Of a DNA stretch of 64,000 nucleotides, positions 14,101 through 29,100 are shown in pieces. A model generated the notes under the pieces. That model was not told the origin of the DNA and ran no database searches. It saw nothing but the letters and a program-made list of their open reading frames with translations. Position numbers and translations under genes: made by a program. The stretch's first letter is position 1, and the number at the start of each line of letters is the position of its first letter. This stretch comes from Stictocephala bisonia (taxonomy: Eukaryota > Arthropoda > Insecta > Hemiptera > Membracidae), in the NCBI GenBank assembly GCA_035578905.1, contig JAQJVL010000124.1:1021017-1085016 (forward strand), read 5' to 3'.

Positions 14101-17100
14101 ATTACACTGACTATAGAAAAAAGAAGGCTGTCCACTCCTAAGGGTCCCGTGAAGCCGGCTTCTCTGTTCAGTAAAAGTAGTTCATGTTTTCACAGATAGC
14201 ACTGGATGAAGCACTCTCTTTCTTCAAGCCTCTGTATCTCTCCAGTACAGGCTAGAGTGTCTAATCGCTGAGCTATTACACAAAACAGTCACCCAAGTGA
14301 TTATTTGAAAACCTGATAGATATATGCTGTTAGATAGCAGCATATATCTACGAGCAATTGTATTGCCTTAGAAAGTCTGTTTATTTCTATAGTCAATGCC
14401 GGTAAGAAGGAGACTGAAGTATGCATGAATTTTCAGAAGGTATGTGAAAAAAAGAGACAAAGTAAGAAAACAGATGGATGTAGGATATAGGGGGAAATGA
14501 TACATGGTAAACGTTTTTGAAGAAAGACCACGATTAGAGCTCTTTATGACAAGAATATATGTATATATATAAATTAAGTAAGTTATTGTACGTCCTATTA
14601 GTGAGGATTTTTATAAGCATAACAATTCTATATTATTTAGGCGAATTATTCTCTCAAATATACGTTTCAAGGTTTTCTTGTATATGAACTATAAAAAGTA
14701 TTTAAATTCTTAAAAATATCTGAATGTGTCTAAAACATAGCTTACTAATGTTAGAATATAAACTTATTCTTTTACATATTATTTATTTAGTAAATAATTA
14801 ATAAGTTGTCTGCTAGTTGCGTTTTTCAGTGCCACAACGGCACATCTCCTGCATGTGGTATTATTTGCAGCTGCAGTGACAATTTTGTAAGTGTCTAATT
14901 ACTTTCAAGAAACAGACAGTATTATTTTTAAACGATAGGAATCATGTGTTTCAACTTCTAGGTTGCTTGTTTAAAACTTTTCAACAGAAACAATTAATGG
15001 TAAACTAAAAATCTAATAACTATCTTTTAACATGCAGCTACCTCTATTATATTACTAGGGGACACCCCTGCACGCCTCGCGTTCCAATCCCGACTCTCTC
15101 TGCACTCGATAAACCTCGGCCTTAGGCCTCGGCATGTGGCTACAAATAATAGTAGATTACCTGTATAAAGTAAAATCAAAATATTAAATTTATTTACAGA
15201 ATTTCACTCACACTACTTACGTTGCTACCTATTTATTAGTATAGGGTATTACTACTTAGCCTATTTCAAACGTGATTATTTCATTTGTTTTTATTTAACA
15301 GCTGAAGATTAAACCCTTAATGCATCGATAGGTTAATGCCAAATACACAAAATAAACATGTTTATATATTTACAAAACAGCTGTTATTAATTTATTAAAA
15401 TCAACCTATGTTATTCTTATGGAAAAAGGAACTTTTGAGGGGCTGTTTGTAACCCTTAAAATTAAAAAATTTTAATTGTATTTGACTTATCCAAAAATAT
15501 TGTATTCAAATTTATTCTGATAGACCGGTTCAATGTTTTGTGCTTTTTTAGATATGTGTTTTAACACATATTAACACTACCATCGTATAGTACTGTATTA
15601 AAAATGTTACCTGTTTTGTATTTTTGGCGACAAACACGATGTAGACACAGCAACAACCTAGCAGATCTATCACCAGAAATGTGTTCACTAGAAACCTGTA
15701 AGAAATACACAATAATGATGAAGTAAAAATATTCAAGGATCTTTAAAAATATTTAAATTAAAATGTGGAATTAAAATATTTGATGATTTGAAACTAGGAT
15801 ATAAAATAATAAAGTTTTACGTTTAGTTCACTGACTATAAAACCTCCAGTTTTTTTATTTTTAACCTCACTTGCCAGTTGACATGGGCCTACAGGCCTGT
15901 GCGTCAACTTTATTCAACAAGTGAAGTACCGACCGTTGGCTCAGTAGGGATTCGAGCCTTGGACATTACCCTCAGCAGTCCAAAGCCTTATCCACTGAGC
16001 CACCACGCCGGAGTTATTTAATCACAATAAATATTGTAATTGATGAGTATAAATATCTGATGCAACATATTTGTAATTTGTGCCTTAATTATAATTAATT
16101 AGATTGTGTATTGATTTAAGCAAGGACTAAACGTAAATTGGTCGAAACGTTAGTAAATCGACCAAATACACTCATCCTTTAAATGTTTTGGACTTCTTTC
16201 TTGCTGTTCTGCTGTTTTTTTTTTGTTTTTTTTTTTAAGTTTAGTATTGCCTCAACAACCTGAAAGAGGTTAACTTTGTAAGCGATGTGTGTTTATGTTA
16301 CTTGTATTTGTGTGTAATGGACTTATCTTCTCAGGTAAGTTTGTTGATTTCATTAATAATTCTTTCTAACCTTACTTAAAATTGTAACACAAATAATTCA
16401 AAAAGGATATTTAAATGTATTTGTAATAAAATATAATTTGATCAGCATTACAAACTGGTTTATTATGAACACCAGATCAACACAGCTATTTGTATAATTA
16501 ATGGCAAATGGTAGTATGCCACACTAAATTCTGTTTTCCTCTTTATTTTCTAAATATTTATGAAAAGCAAAATGCTATTAATGATTTTGTATTGTTTTAA
16601 ATATCACTTCTGGATTTTTAAAAGTATTTCTGACTGAACATTGTTCTATACATTTAGTATTTACCTTGTATTCATTTTACATACATTAAAACAAATTCTT
16701 TTGTTGTTGTTAAATAGAGTCTAAATTTTAGGAAGCATCAGATTTAGTTGGAAAGTCACGAGAAGTCCTCTGAACTTCATGCCTCTGTGATATTCAAGAC
16801 GCTGATTTCCATTGAAACAGCACAAGTCATGTGGTGTACCTGTCGTAATTACAAATTGTGATATGTACACTACATGACTTGTGCTGTTTTAATAAAAATC
16901 AGCGCCTTTAATATCACAGAGGCATGAAGTTCAGTGGACTTCTCGTGACTCACCGACTATAACTAACACTATGAATATTTTTGTATTGACGGATCTGCCT
17001 GCCCATACGTACGGTGGTATTGCATTACAAAATATACATGTATATTACATTTTTGAAATTTGATATTATTATTATTATTAAATAAAAAGGAGAGGCCGAT

Positions 17101-20100
17101 CTTCTTAACCTTACTCTATACATTTCTCATAGCCTATTGATCTGTGCAAGAAACTTATTCAGACAGAGCAAGGGCACGAACCAGTACAGTAGAAGGTGAA
17201 TATCACTGATAAATCTTCCAGTCTAGGCCAGATTCAAACCAGCGTTATCTCTAACCCAAGCTCAAAGTCCTGACGCCTTAGGACAGCTCGACCAGCAGCT
17301 CGCCCAAATAATAATTGATAGTTTATTACGAAAATGATATTTTCAAAATAAAATGTATGAACTATACCTATAACAAATTGTAAATAAAGGAAGACTGAAA
17401 ACTAAGGATGTTAAATATTCTGATCTGCAAGACATAGCAAAGTTGTGTGCACACTCCAACTGCTCATGTATACTGCAGTGTTGTGTTTTGTTTAGTTGGA
17501 CTATTGCAGATTCAGCCTTTAATCTTAATTTCTTGAAAACAAATTCCTTGGCCAGGTGACTGCCTATATACATAGGGCAATATGGTGTACTGAAAAGCCT
17601 TAGAATGGTCTAATATCTTCTGTACTCATAAACATACAAACATAACACGTTGTACAGTGACATAGGGGCATACACTTTTTTATGCAATTAGTAGCTCTTC
17701 ACCACCTTAGGGGGACGGTCCGCAAGGAGTCAGAGGAAAATCTTAAATGTAAGCATAGGTTCATGTGAATACCATTTTGAAGGTCTTAATTAGTAGAACA
17801 TCATACCACAAATTAGACGACAAAATGTAAATCCTAAACAAAATGGCAGTGCTCAAAAGTTTCAATACTGATCATATATGCAAGTTCATACATGATTACT
17901 ATACACAAACACCTACTTTAAGATGTATTCATTGTCTTACTATTCTTATATGGGAACGGTCCACGAGGAGTCAGTAGAAAAATTTCAATAAAAGCATAGG
18001 TTGACTCCTCGTGGACCGTTCCCATACACGAACAGTAAGACAATGAATACATCTTAAAGTAGATGTTTGTGTATAGTTATAATGAGTGAAGTTTTTTGGC
18101 TTCATCTCATATGATTACAGTAAAATTAAGCCATTATTGAATTTGCACATAAGATCAATATTGAAACTTTCAAGCACTGTCGTTTTGTTTAGGATTAACC
18201 TTTTGATGTCTAATTTGCGGCATGATGTTACTAATTAGGACCTTTAAAATGGAATGCACATTGACCTATGCTTACATATAAGATTTTGCACCGACTCCTT
18301 TTGGGCCATGAAGGTGGTAAAGAGCTACTGATTGTATCAAAAAGTTCAATTTTTTGCCCTTTGTTACTGTACAAAGTTTTATGTTTGTATGTTTACGAGT
18401 ACAGAAGATATTAGACCGTCTTAGACCTTTCAGCACCCCTGTATATGTTTCATATTTTATAAACTGAACTGCTATAAAGTGTCGTTGCTAATGTTAGTAT
18501 CAACCATTAGTCAAGTGCCGTACAAGGTTAGTTTTCCGTACTGAATGTATAAACATGTTATTTACTAACCTTGCAAGAGTGGCAAACTTTTGTACATATG
18601 GTGGACCTGCGAGAAAGGCTACTTCAGCTACATCGGCAAAGCCTAGAGAAGGAACCTTCATACGTCGACAAAGCTTATGAGCACATTTGACCTACAAACA
18701 AGAATAAAACAAATTAATCCTATATTAAAACAATCGGGTCATTTAGATCAGTCACTTTCTGAACTTATTACTTACCGATTTTGGTGAAATCTTTTTTATT
18801 GAAAAGATATTTTTGATTTCTAAGTCATACCAGAACTAGATTTCAAAATTCCCATTGGTTTTTGCCCTACACAGCATCAAAGAAGCAATGTTATTCTTAT
18901 GGAGATTAATTTTAACTGACCAGTGGGCGGTATAAACAAATATTAAAAGGCCCAAATAATTAAACATAGAGAGCAGCACAGTAAAACATCAAGTTAATCA
19001 TAAAAGAGCGAATACATGTCTGTCTGTATGTTATCATCAACGGTTAAATAAAATGAAAACATTTGAAATAGGCTTAGTAATGACATTGGTTGTTTATAAT
19101 TATTATACTATAAATAGAGTGCAAATCAAGTGCAGTAAGTGAGCTACTGTAAGTAAAAAGTAATATGATTTTACTTAATACAGTTTAGTTACTAGTATTT
19201 GTAAAATTAAATCAAAAGTTAAGTGCTGCTCTTGACGGGGTTGGCACGAAAAGCGTGTAGGGTTGTCCCATAGTAAAGATTAACGTACAACTAATTTTAT
19301 GGTCAAGTGAATACGATTTATTTATTAACTGTTTCATTTTGTTTCGTTCATCAACACATTCAGTAATTTTTGCTGAATGAAATGAGAGCTAAAAATGTAA
19401 TTTCATTTTTAAATGAGGTATAAAGTATTAACAAAATATCTACATGTCAAAAGAACCTAACAACTTACAATATTAATAACACTTGATTATTTCTGATAAA
19501 TTAAATAAAATATATTGTTGTAATTTTCTATTTATGTCTTAGCTTTTACGATCATGTAAATTATGAAGTGATTGATTCTTATAGACTTTTAGAGTTTATG
19601 AAAAGAATTACAAGACCGTTTAGACATTGTGATCCAATTTTTTACATAGTAATATTGGTTTTTATGTCCTTATTGTAATGCTAGATCTTCTAGTACATCA
19701 TTATATATGAACTTTATTTCTTTAAAAATGTTAGTGGTTCCTTTTATACTCACCAGAATGTGGATACAATATGTGCAGACTATGCCGATGAAGAAGGTGG
19801 CAAAAAGCCCAAACAGGAGGCCAGAGTTCTTGAAGGCTATTGGCATAGCCAATATACCTGTTCCCAAGCTTCCCTTCAATAGATGGATCAGCGTTTCTGT
19901 GTCACTGTAAATATTACCAATAATTTACTCTTCACTGAGTCATTGGTTACTTTACAGAATACAGTACTAATCAACAGTTCAGAGAAAATATGAGACATTT
20001 ATACTAGACAATGAGTCTTAACCTACTCAAATGCAGATCTACTAACATTTGTAACATTTTATTATATTATTTATTAACACTTTCCTTAAGCACAAATTTT

Positions 20101-23100
20101 CATCAAAATTGTTGGTTCTAATACAGATAAAGAATAAAGTTAAATTGAGGGCAATGTTAATTTCAGTTCTAGAGTGAGGGCAACATTAATTTGAACCCTA
20201 GAGCCAAGGGCAACGTTAAGTTTAGCTGTAGAGTAAGGGGTAGTTTAGTTGTAGAGTGAGAAGCAACATAATTTCAGTGCTAGAGGGAGAGGCAATGTTA
20301 AGTTTAGTAGTAGAGTGAGAAGCAACATTAATTTCAGTGCTAGAGCGAGAGGCAATGTTAAGTTTAGTAGTAGAGTGAGAAGCAACATAATTTCAGTGCT
20401 AGAGGGAGAGGCAATGTTAAGTTTAGTAGTAGAGTGAGAAGCAACATAATTTCAGTGCTAGAGCGAGAGGCAATGTTAAGTTTAGTAGTAGAGTGAGAAG
20501 CAACATTAATTTCAGTGCTAGAGCGAGAGGCAATGTTAAGTTTAGTAGTAGAGTGAGAAGCAACATTAATTTCAGTGCTAGAGGGAGAGGCAATGTTAGT
20601 TCAGTAGAGTGAGAAGCAACATAATTTCAGTGCTAGAGCAAGAGGCAATGTTAAGTTTAGTAGTAGAGTGAGAAGCAACATTAATTTCAGTGCTAGAGGG
20701 AGAGGCAATGTTAAGTTTAGTAGTAGAGTGAGAAGCAACATAATTTCAGTGCTAGAGCGAGAGGCAATGTTAAGTTTAGTAGTAGAGTGAGAAGCAACAT
20801 TAATTTAAGTGCTAGAGGGAGAGGCAATGTTAAGTTTAGTAGTAGAGTGAGAAGCAACATAATTTCAGTGCTAGAGCAAGAGGCAATGTTAAATTTAGTT
20901 GTAGAGTGAGAAGCAACATTAATTTCAGTGCTAGAGCGAGAGGCAATGTTAAGTTTAGTTGTAGAGTAAGGGGTAGTTTAGTTGTAGAGTGAGAAGCAAC
21001 ATTAATTTCAGTGCTAGAGCGAGAGGCAATGTTAAGTTTAGTTGTAGAGTGAGAAGCAACATTAATTTCAGTGCTAGAGCGAGGGCAATGTTGAGTTTAC
21101 TTGTAGAGTGAGAAGCAACAGTAATTTCATTCCTGGAACAAGGAGCTATGTTAAGTTTAGTTATAGAGTGAAAAGCAACGTTTATTTCAGCCCTAGAGTG
21201 AGAATCAGCGTTATGTTCAGTCGTTGAGTGAGGGGCAATGCTAAGTTTAGTTGTAGGGTAGAGAAGCAACGTTAATTTCAATCCTGGAGCAAGGAGCAAC
21301 GTTATGTTCAGTCCTAGAGTGAGGGGCAATTTTGTTTAGTTGTAGAGTGAGAGGCAATGTTAATTTCAATCCTAGAGCGCAAGAGGAGCAGCGTTATGTT
21401 CAGTCCTAGAGCTGGTATGAATGTTACGATAAGTCCTAGAGCGGGAGGCAATGTTAAGTTCGGTCTTATTTAATAATATACAATAGAACCTCTTTAATCC
21501 GAACTTCTGTAATCCGAAAGTCCACTAATCCGAACGCTACCACATAAACATGTACAAATCTTCACCGATTCAGAAGAAAATCTCTTGACTTTTTTAATAA
21601 TTACTGCAATTTAATTACTGTATTATGCATTAATTATTTTCCAGTTCTTATATAAATATTTACCAGGTTCAGTTTCTCGTTTTCATTATAAAAGCAACAT
21701 TATCAAATATTTATGATAGGCAGCATAATTTTTATTTACTGTTGTTAATGTTTATATTGTAGGTATGTTGTTGAATAAACATTACAATATTTTACACTGT
21801 AAAGAATTTTGCTCTTTTCTTTAAATCTTAGCTATGGTCTATTTTAGCCATATTTTAAGTTTTTATGTGAAAATAACAATATGTTCTTAAATCCGAACGA
21901 TTTGATACTCCAAACAACCCCCCCCCCCCCCCCCCCCGCCGGTTTCAATTAGTTCAGATTAAAGAGGCTCTACTGTATAAAGTTTTAATCCAGGTAGGAC
22001 CATGTTAGGTTACCTGAATTATATTTACAAATTGTAAATTACGCAAACTTGATGCTATGAGTTTTGTTATGTGCTGGAAACATCAACATCCTATACAGTT
22101 AGTACATAGTAAGTTGACATTGTCCTATTTGACCATGTAAACCTCGATAGGATGATTATTTAATTGCATTTGAGCATCTGTATCATGATAGTACTTTTAG
22201 AGTCTTACAATTCAATTAAAAGCTTCAAAAAATCATCCTAGATCAATGTGCATGTAATAGAATCTTTCTAAAAGAGGCTATGTAAGATCCTGAGTGTATG
22301 CTTAGACAGATACAATGAAAGCAGTCACAGAAAACTGTCGTAGAATCAAAATAGATCTACAAATTAATTTTTTTTAAACTTAGCGATCAGTTTATAACAC
22401 TGCTCATTGTTTTATAGCTTTTTTTGACATAACTGATCTAAAATTATTTTCTTTTTTATGATAAATAGAAAATATAACTGTATCCTTCATATGACCTGCA
22501 CTGTCACATGCTGATCCTGATGGTAGTTGATTATTTTAAACTCAGTTGCTTATAAAAGGGGTGCAGCTAATGTTTTAATATAGATATAATAAGAATTTTT
22601 GCCATCAACAAATTTATGTTAAATCATTAAAATCAGGGACTCACCTTGAACCCACATATCTCGGGTTAAACTTTAGATATAAGTGTCATGAAACCTACCT
22701 ATAAATGTTATATAAATCAGTTCAGTTATAAAGCTACTTACGTAGTGGGATGGGCGAGTCTGCGGTGCTCAAAGGGGTTGTATCCTCCTGCTTCCGTGTC
22801 CTTACTGGTGGTATCTACCAACGGCAGCGTGGACCCATTGGTCATAGCCACCGGCACATGGTTGGACGCACATTTGTACCTGCACACAATACACACGTTA
22901 CTAAACTAAAACTGTTTTTTTGTTAAGTTATAAATGTGCTTATGTAGTGAAAGCAAGCTTACATTAAATCTACTGTAGTCTACGGTGAGTGGTGTGGCAG
23001 GATCATGACCACTGTACATGAATGGGTGGATAGAAGAGCCTTCACCACTGTATGCGTATTGGGGGTGGAAGAATCATCACCACTGTACTTGTATGGGTGG

Positions 23101-26100
23101 GTGGGATAATCATGACCAATATACAAGTATGGGTGGGTGGGAGGGTCATGATCAGTGTACATGTATGGGTGGTTGGGGTGATCATGACCAATGTACATGT
23201 ATGGGTGGGTGGGACGATCATGCCCAATGTATAAATACAGGTGGGTAGGAGGGTCATCATCAAGATAAGTGTATTGGAGAGTCATGACCGCTTTATGGTA
23301 AAATTGGCTGTAAAAAATTGATCCCTACTACTTTTAAGATGTTTTTAACTGTAGGAAAATCTGATTTTGATAATCAGAGGAAGTAAAATCAGAGTTAAAC
23401 TTCCGTAGCCGATATAATTAAAAATTTTCTGAACACACAAAAATAAGACTACAAAATAAGGAAGAAATTAAATTCAGTATATTACAATAATGTTCAAATC
23501 AGACCAACACACAATAATATTGTTGGAATAGGCATACATTAGAAAGACTGGAACAGAACTCATTAAACAATTAATTACATCTGAAGATCATTCATCATAA
23601 CATTATTGCAAGTATTACCTCGTTAATATATGCGGAAGTCATTCACAATATGGACGTTAAGCTTTCCACACTAAAACTACTGGTGGCCAATATCCACCAA
23701 AATCTCACAGTCATTGTAAATGTTCCACCTATAATAATCATAAATCTTCAAATAGAGTGCTATGATTTAGTTTTTACTACGTAATATTCAATTTTATAGC
23801 ATTTACACTGTTTTTTTTTTATGAACGTTTAACATATATTTTTTGAAACACAATATTTTTAACCATAGATTCACTTTTAAAATCTTAACCTAATCCTTTA
23901 CATTTGAAAATAAATTTAATAATATTTAGATTAAATTCATAAACAAACAAATCAGCTTGTAGCTTTAAAAAGTTAATGCAGTCAAGCTATGTTTCAAGCA
24001 AGACAAAACACATGATTCCAAAGTTTTAATCATTATTTGCTTAAACAATCTGTTCATAAGGTATACATTTATATAAAATATTATTTTTGTCTTAATATGT
24101 TCAATACTCATTCCATCGTATTTATGAAGATCTTTTACAGAAGTGAAGATACACAGTTCTTGAAATTTGTGTAACGCTGTGCATAAGAAAAGTTACAACG
24201 TGTGTTTCTGTCATTTAAGTAAAGTATAGGGTGATTAAGATAAGCCACACAAAATGTGTTGTTTGTCTTAAGCTAAGTAGTCAGTTTACAATAAACTGTT
24301 TACTTTGTCCGTTACCTTTCCCAACTTATATAACAGGCATTAGAATATGAATCACTGACGTAATTTATTTTTTAAATAGTTTCTTAATCAGCATAATATG
24401 TGTTGGTACAAGTGAACGTCACAGAAGACAAATATATTACAATATAAGTACAAAATGCACAAATATATCATAATATAAGCACAAAATGCACAAATATATC
24501 ATAGTATAAGCACAAAATGCACAAATATATCATAAGCACAAAATGTACAAATATATCATAATATAAGCTAGCATTTAGTAATTTGTTTTCTTTAAGCTTC
24601 TTGATATATATTTGGATTAGGATCCAAAAGTCATGCAATATATAATAAAAGTGATCTCCTGTCACAAAGCTAAATCCAATCCATTGAGTCATTTACCACC
24701 TGCCTTACTTATTCTGTTTATGCCAGCCAATCCCTCTGTGAAATAACTCGGGGGACACTCTGTAATTATGTGATTACAGTTTGGATATACTCCCTGCAAT
24801 CACCTGACTGATTTAGTGTCAATCCCCATTTATACTTCCAGTAGTTACATCTACCCATGCCAGTTCGGAACCGATTCAAAAGTGTCCATTCCCTCCAAGG
24901 GAGGTTCATTCTACCTACAGATATTGATGGACTGTAGGTTATAAACTGTTCCACACTATGGCCCAGCGAACACTATGGGCGAAAAATTTGAACTGCTCAA
25001 CTGGGAAGCAGTACGTAGAGGTGGGTTTCAAGTATATTATAGTACAAGTATACTGCAGTACAAGTACAAAATATATCATAAGCACAAAATACACAAATGT
25101 ACTACATTACAAGTACAAATATATTATAATATACAGTAAGCACAAAATGCACAAATATAATACAATATGAGTTCAAAATGCACAAATACTACAGTGGTCG
25201 GTTTCAGCAATCTATGTTTACATTCCTCAGACCAGAGGGATTCACAAAAGACTTTGAATATTGAACATAGAAATCGACCACTGTAGTATTTGTGCATTTT
25301 GTACTTATATTCTATTATATTTGTGCTTATATTGTGATATATTTGAACTTGTACTGTAGTATATTTGTGAATTTTGTGCTTATATTATGATATATTTGTA
25401 CATTTTGTATTTGTAATGTAGTATATTCATGCATTTTGTGCTTAAATTGTAATATATTTGTGTTCTGTGAGGTTCACTTGTACTTGATTTATTTTTTGTA
25501 AGTCTTATATTGTATTAAGACTATTTATAATTAATATTAGTTTATTAATTTTGAATTATTTTGAAATAGACTTAATCAATAATTGTCACATATGTTTCTT
25601 TATTTAACGGTTGTTTATATTAATCATCATGAGATAAATATATTGTATTCTTTATTCTGAAATTTCAAAGATCTTCAAAAAATAAAGTTGGGATCTTTGT
25701 TGAAGCTATGCGTCTGAAAATACCTGTATTACTCCTGTAGTTCTTTTGTTTATCTTGGGTATGAATTTTTTTGTTTTTTTTTCTTAGAATTTTTTACTTA
25801 TTTATTTTTTTATTGGTAAGGTCTCAATTAATTTAAATTACGATCTTTCAAATATTTTTTATTTCATTCAGACAATTCGTTTTAATGTTAGTTTTCTCAA
25901 TTTGTCATGATGTTTAGTTACGGTATCTATTGTCAGGCATCCTCATTATGCGTCTAGAATATGATTTTTTTTTTCTTTCTTGTGTAATCTGTGTTTGATT
26001 CTATTTCCTTGTATACTTCTTCGTTTTGGGTATTGATCTATAATCATTTTCGGTGTGGCGATTTTAGCTTATGCTAGTTCTAACTATTTTTCCTTTTTCA

Positions 26101-29100
26101 ATTTTTAATAATCTGTCTGTTCTGTTTTATTTTTTTTTAGTTTAAATAGCATGTTTTAATACAGCATTCGACTTTTGGTTGGACAAATGTTTTGTAATGT
26201 TATAAATAAAACATTTTCAGCTGTTTATAATTATAAAGTTGATATATTCACAGCGATGACCTAGAGTAACATTAAAAATCCACTGGAAAACACTTGATGT
26301 GATCCTCTTTTCAATGAACAGCCTCCAGCCATTGTCAACTGCAGTAACAAAACTGGGAGCAAGGTCAAAGGAAGGTCAAGGTCATTGCTACAGAGATCAG
26401 CAACTATCTTTGTACATAACCTTATTTATAGACATAACAATGCTGCTTGAAGCATTTCCTAATTTACTCTGAATGTTATTGATTCAAATTTATTTCATGT
26501 GGATAAACGATTTTTTAAATTAGCAATGAGTAAAAGTATGCAGGTTTTAGCAACCAAATTTTATTGACTGTTTTTACATTAAATGAAAATATAATGGTAG
26601 AATAAACTGTAATTTCAAAATTGTCATTGAACACAACAATTAAGTTTTGATTATCTTTCTGCATATTTATTCAAGTCAGCAAATCTGTTATGACAAGATT
26701 AAAATTTTGTTGAGGTTAAAAAACATATAAGAACTTATACTATCAGCCGCTTATATTACAAATGTATATGTATTTAACCACATAATATAAGGTTATATAT
26801 ATTTTAACCTGACAAAACACTGTTTCATTTCATAAAATATGTATATAGTATGGTAAAATGGTTTTGATGATTAATTTTACAAAATCAATCTACGACATGA
26901 CTGCAGAGTATTTAATAGGTAATGCCTGAAACGATCTGCTAGAGGTTTTATTTTGGTTTTATATAAAAGACATTGCTTTATAAATCTGTTTTACAAATAG
27001 TAAAAACAAAAACATAAGTTAAGTATTTGAGCACAAAGGAACATTTTATAGATACATAAATAATGAAATTCATAACCAACAAGTAAACTTAAATACAATA
27101 ATGTTCTATTTTTATCAGGGACGAAGCTTGGAAACTTCTAATCTTTTAATAGTTATATATACATTTAATGATTTATAAAAAAATAAATTACCATTTTAAA
27201 CTAAACAATTGATACTTGGTGTATTAAAAAATATATATTATTAAAAGTAAAAGAAATAAAGTAATAACTATAAAATAAATTCTAGATTAAATTTACAAAA
27301 TAATTTTTAAAAAACTGTACAAAAAAGAAAATAATCTCTATCTCAAAGGGAATCAGTATGAGGAAGGAAGGAAGGAAAGGACGTAGTCTAAAGGACACAG
27401 AACTGAAGCGAAACATTTAACTGCAAGTTGTGAGTCAAAGTGCTATGATTCTTGCATTTCAATCTTATGAGGAACTCAAGTTCTGCTCAAGGTAATTAAG
27501 TGAAATCAGTCAGCAGAGCCAAGCGCCTCGCCTCGAGTGCTTGGCAGCCTTGGCTGGACTCTAACCAGTCAGTCAAGTATAAAGGAGCAGTTCGCCAACC
27601 ATAACAAATTGGTAATACCAATTATCTGCCTGAGGAGCGTATTTTATCATAAGTTAAGGAAATCGAGTCTGCAGTAGATTAATATGTTGTTTTGTGGTTG
27701 GTTTTGGTCCAATGCATTCCGAGTGTTTTAAAAAACAAACACTATGTTTTGACAAGTATAAAACTACTGTCTTCCTCAGGTGTTTTTTGCCTGTACTGTA
27801 GGGTATAAAACACTCTACATGTACAGTGTCTTGCTCTCTTTTATGTCCTTCTTCATCTATAAGCATGTAGTCATTTAAGTTAATTTATTTAAAATTATGC
27901 ATATAATGATTTTAATGTTTTAAGTTTTATTTAAGCTTTTATATACTTTCTACACTAATGTACCATATGAGGAATAAAAATACCACTGTTAACTAATAAA
28001 TTGACAAAAAAGTGCAAAAGCAAACACTTTTTAAAATGTAGACTATTATTTGTTTACTTCTTTAGCTCTCCTCCTAAACATAAAACATGAGTTTTAATAT
28101 TGTACAGAAAAGAACCCATTTTTTGTATTTTTTACTGTATTTATAATGATTTTACATTGTATTGCAATTTATTTATCCCAAAACTTATGCATCAAACTCA
28201 CTTAATTTTTTCCTTATTCCCTTCTAGAAGTTAAATATGCAAATGATTATAAATGTAAAGGGCAAGTAGGCCCTATGTAACTACTAAAAACTTTAGGAAC
28301 AGATTTTTTAATACACGTAATAATGTAAAATAAGTGATCGAAATTTATTAGGATTAGACTAAGGACAAATTCATTAGATATCTTATTCTTTTTATTAGAA
28401 AAATTACATGTATGCAGAAAAATAGTGAACCCATCACAGAATTAGTTTTTATGAGGCTGTAAATTTTCTTTGTTCATTACCAGCAACTGTACGAAAATTA
28501 GGGACTTTTAAAGAAAATAATCTAGGAGGTAAAATTTGTAAAGATTATAGTTCAGAAGTTAGAAAACTCGTCAATTTATTGTCAAAAGAAAAGAATAAAT
28601 AAAAACAACAAAACGAGTTTTCTTCAAATGATATATACTGCAATGTAATATTTTAAAGAAGGCTTCTAAATTTAACACAAAATACAAATACAGTTTTATT
28701 ATCTGCTTATTAATCTACGATTGTATATAAATCTTTACATTTAACATTACAGAATTAATGAACGTAATGTAATAACATTTACAAGAGTAACAGGAAATGA
28801 CTTGAGGGGTGGAAAATGGAATCAGCTGATCAATGCATTTCCAATCATAGCAACAATAAGAATGTGCAACGCTATTTCCCACCTGTTCCTGACCTTGGCA
28901 ATCACGTGTCGGTTGTGTGCCAGTTGGTTGCTCGGGTGTCCGCTAGATCGCTCTGCAAGTCACCGCGCGAAATGAGCGCATTACGAAGCAGAGAAAGGCA
29001 CTGCCGTTCACCACTAGGGGGTAATTCTGTTTATAATAACATCTTGTCAGATCCAGTGACGGTTTTTAAGAACCGACGTGCTGTCGATACGTCTGATATG

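Noticed and set aside
20955..21329. 124-codon minus-strand open frame
   Set aside because: It is made of the 60-bp minisatellite units and has the repeat's composition.
22980..23285. Overlapping open frames on both strands (histidine/glycine/tyrosine-rich repeats)
   Set aside because: They follow from a 36-bp tandem repeat, a multiple of three, in an intron; no splice or family support.
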